A stretch of DNA of 7,330 nucleotides from Alphaproteobacteria bacterium (lineage in GTDB: Bacteria; Pseudomonadota; Alphaproteobacteria; Rickettsiales; RI-342): assembly GCA_020851915.1 (NCBI GenBank), contig JADZBT010000151.1, positions 1-7,330 on the forward strand, written 5' to 3'. Of this stretch, positions 5,955-7,330 are shown piece by piece. The position numbers and the translations under genes were made by a program. Under the pieces are notes generated by a model that saw only the letters and a list, made by a program, of their open reading frames with translations, did no database searches and was not told the origin of the DNA. Each line of letters begins with the position of its first letter. Position 1 is the stretch's first letter.

Positions 5955-7330
5955 ATGACAGCCTTAGTCCTTGTAGTGGATGATCTCGTTCCGAACGTGA
6001 AGCTTCTCGAGGCCAAGCTGACCTCCGAGTACTACGACGTGGTGACGGCCAGCAACGGTATCGAGGCGATCGAGCAGACCAACAAGCATTATCCTGACAT
6101 CATCCTGCTTGATGTGATGATGCCCGGAATGGACGGGTTCGAAGCCTGCCGGAAATTGAAGGAAGATCCCAAGACCTCCCATATCCCCATCGTGATGGTG
6201 ACGGCGCTCAGTGAACCGAGCGACCGCGTCAAGGGGCTGGAAGCCGGGGCCGACGACTTTCTTACCAAGCCTATCAACGATACGGCGCTGTTCGCGCGCG
6301 TGAAATCGCTGGTGCGCCTGAAGCTGATGATCGACGAGCTGCGTATCCGCGATCAGACCGGATTGCAGATGGGGGTCATGGATGCGGGGCAGAGCGGCTT
6401 GAACGCGAGCTTCGCGGATGCCAAGGTATTGGTCATCGACGACGACGTGGTACAGGGTAAGCAAGTGGTGGATTGTCTGAACAAGCACCACAAGGCAACC
6501 CTTGAAACCAACCCGGAGCAGGCGCTCGACGTGGCGATAAAAGGCGGATTCGATCTCGTCATCGTGAGCACCCAGATGCTCGATGTGGACGGGTTGCGTC
6601 TCTGCTCCCATATGCGAAGCCACGAGGCGACGCGGCATATCCCGCTGCTGATACTGGTGGAAGAAGACGACGATCGGGCGCTCATCAAGGGGTTGGAGCT
6701 TGGGGTGAACGACTACCTGATGACGCCGATCGACTTCAACGAGCTGGTCGCGCGCGTGCATACGCAGATCCGCTGGAAGAAGTATCAGGAGGCGCTGAAA
6801 TCCAATTACAAGCAGAGCATCTCGATGGCGATCACCGATGCGCTCACGGGGCTCTATAACCGCCATTACCTCGACGCGCACGTGCTCAACCTCGTGCGTC
6901 ACGCGCACGAGAAACACCGTCCGCTGGCGCTGATGATGATGGATATGGATCACTTCAAGCAGGTCAACGATACCTACGGGCACAATGTGGGCGATGAGGT
7001 GCTCAAGGAGCTCAGCAAGCGCATCGTGCAATGCACGCGCGGCGCGGATCTGGTGGCGCGTTACGGCGGCGAGGAATTCGTCGTGGTGATGCCAGAAACC
7101 GACGTGGGTAATGCCACCGAGGTCGCAGAGCGTATTCGCAAGGCCGTGGAGCGCGACCCGTTCATCATCAGTCACGCGGTCGGAAGCATCAACAAGACCA
7201 TCAGCATCGGCGTCAGCTACCTCAAGCCGGAGGGAGATTCCCCCATTGATCTGATGAAGCGCGCCGACGAAGTGCTCTACAAGGCCAAGAGCGGCGGCCG
7301 CAATCGCGTCGAGATATACTACAATTCGTA
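5955..7330 (+). CDS. pleD: PleD-type response regulator diguanylate cyclase (REC-REC-GGDEF)
   Basis: PleD makes the second messenger c-di-GMP from two GTP when its first receiver is phosphorylated and it dimerises; in Caulobacter this happens at the stalked pole. There are 458 visible residues. The frame is absent from ATG-only longest-ORF listings because it runs off the window end. REC1 (about 3-125) has the DD pair at 9-10, phosphoacceptor D53, T83 and K105. REC2 (about 156-275) is degenerate: S205, V235 and T257 replace the Asp, Thr and Lys. The GGDEF domain (about 290-455) has D330, N338 and D347, the active-site loop GGEEF at 371-375, and an allosteric inhibitory I-site RGAD at 362-365, so it is predicted active and product-inhibited. 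Caulobacter PleD has 454 residues; the last two bases here are TA, so the stop codon may be split by the boundary. Start ATG 5955 is 2 bases after the divK stop, with no strong ribosome binding site of its own, implying coupling. Confidence 0.95.
   Translation, partial: MTALVLVVDDLVPNVKLLEAKLTSEYYDVVTASNGIEAIEQTNKHYPDIILLDVMMPGMDGFEACRKLKEDPKTSHIPIVMVTALSEPSDRVKGLEAGADDFLTKPINDTALFARVKSLVRLKLMIDELRIRDQTGLQMGVMDAGQSGLNASFADAKVLVIDDDVVQGKQVVDCLNKHHKATLETNPEQALDVAIKGGFDLVIVSTQMLDVDGLRLCSHMRSHEATRHIPLLILVEEDDDRALIKGLELGVNDYLMTPIDFNELVARVHTQIRWKKYQEALKSNYKQSISMAITDALTGLYNRHYLDAHVLNLVRHAHEKHRPLALMMMDMDHFKQVNDTYGHNVGDEVLKELSKRIVQCTRGADLVARYGGEEFVVVMPETDVGNATEVAERIRKAVERDPFIISHAVGSINKTISIGVSYLKPEGDSPIDLMKRADEVLYKAKSGGRNRVEIYYNS

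Noticed and set aside
5964..7175. 403-residue open frame on the - strand opposite pleD
   Set aside because: It is a complement of the PleD frame, which is confirmed by REC and GGEEF motifs; the reverse translation is His/Val-rich without a domain.

Overview
The window is ordinary-looking bacterial chromosome with every convincing gene on the + strand. The strongest taxonomic evidence is at the right end. A DivK-type single-domain response regulator lies 2 nt before a PleD-type REC-REC-GGDEF diguanylate cyclase, which is the classic divK-pleD pair of alphaproteobacteria. Both align closely, residue for residue, with what I know of the Caulobacter proteins. I therefore infer an alphaproteobacterium with fairly GC-rich codon use, but cannot name a genus.

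Layout from left to right: (1) the 3' part of clpA (1-1799), the ATPase of the ClpAP protease, with its N-terminal domain outside the window; (2) a secreted trypsin-like serine protease with an HtrA/Do-like catalytic domain but no PDZ domain (1929-2849); (3) a small exported or membrane-anchored DUF192 protein (2917-3426); (4) full-length acetyl-CoA synthetase, acs (3520-5475), whose Shine-Dalgarno sequence can pair perfectly with an upstream segment; (5) divK (5563-5952); (6) pleD (5955 to the window end), complete or nearly so. The last two bases are TA, so the stop codon may be cut by the boundary.

No gap between genes exceeds about 130 bases. I found no tRNA, rRNA, insertion sequence, CRISPR array or prophage. 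Functionally the window mixes protein quality control (ClpA, the exported protease), acetate activation (Acs) and polar cell-cycle/c-di-GMP signalling (DivK, PleD). Only divK-pleD is a clear operon. The spacing between the others allows independent promoters, and I saw no convincing rho-independent terminator.

I do not see a new multi-gene system. The points most worth a second look are the hairpin over the acs ribosome binding site, with a possible promoter placed so that only read-through transcripts would carry the whole hairpin; the PDZ-less protease with a possible disulfide to its C-terminal tail; the dyad overlapping a candidate divK -10 element; and the complete loss of phosphorylation residues in the second PleD receiver domain.
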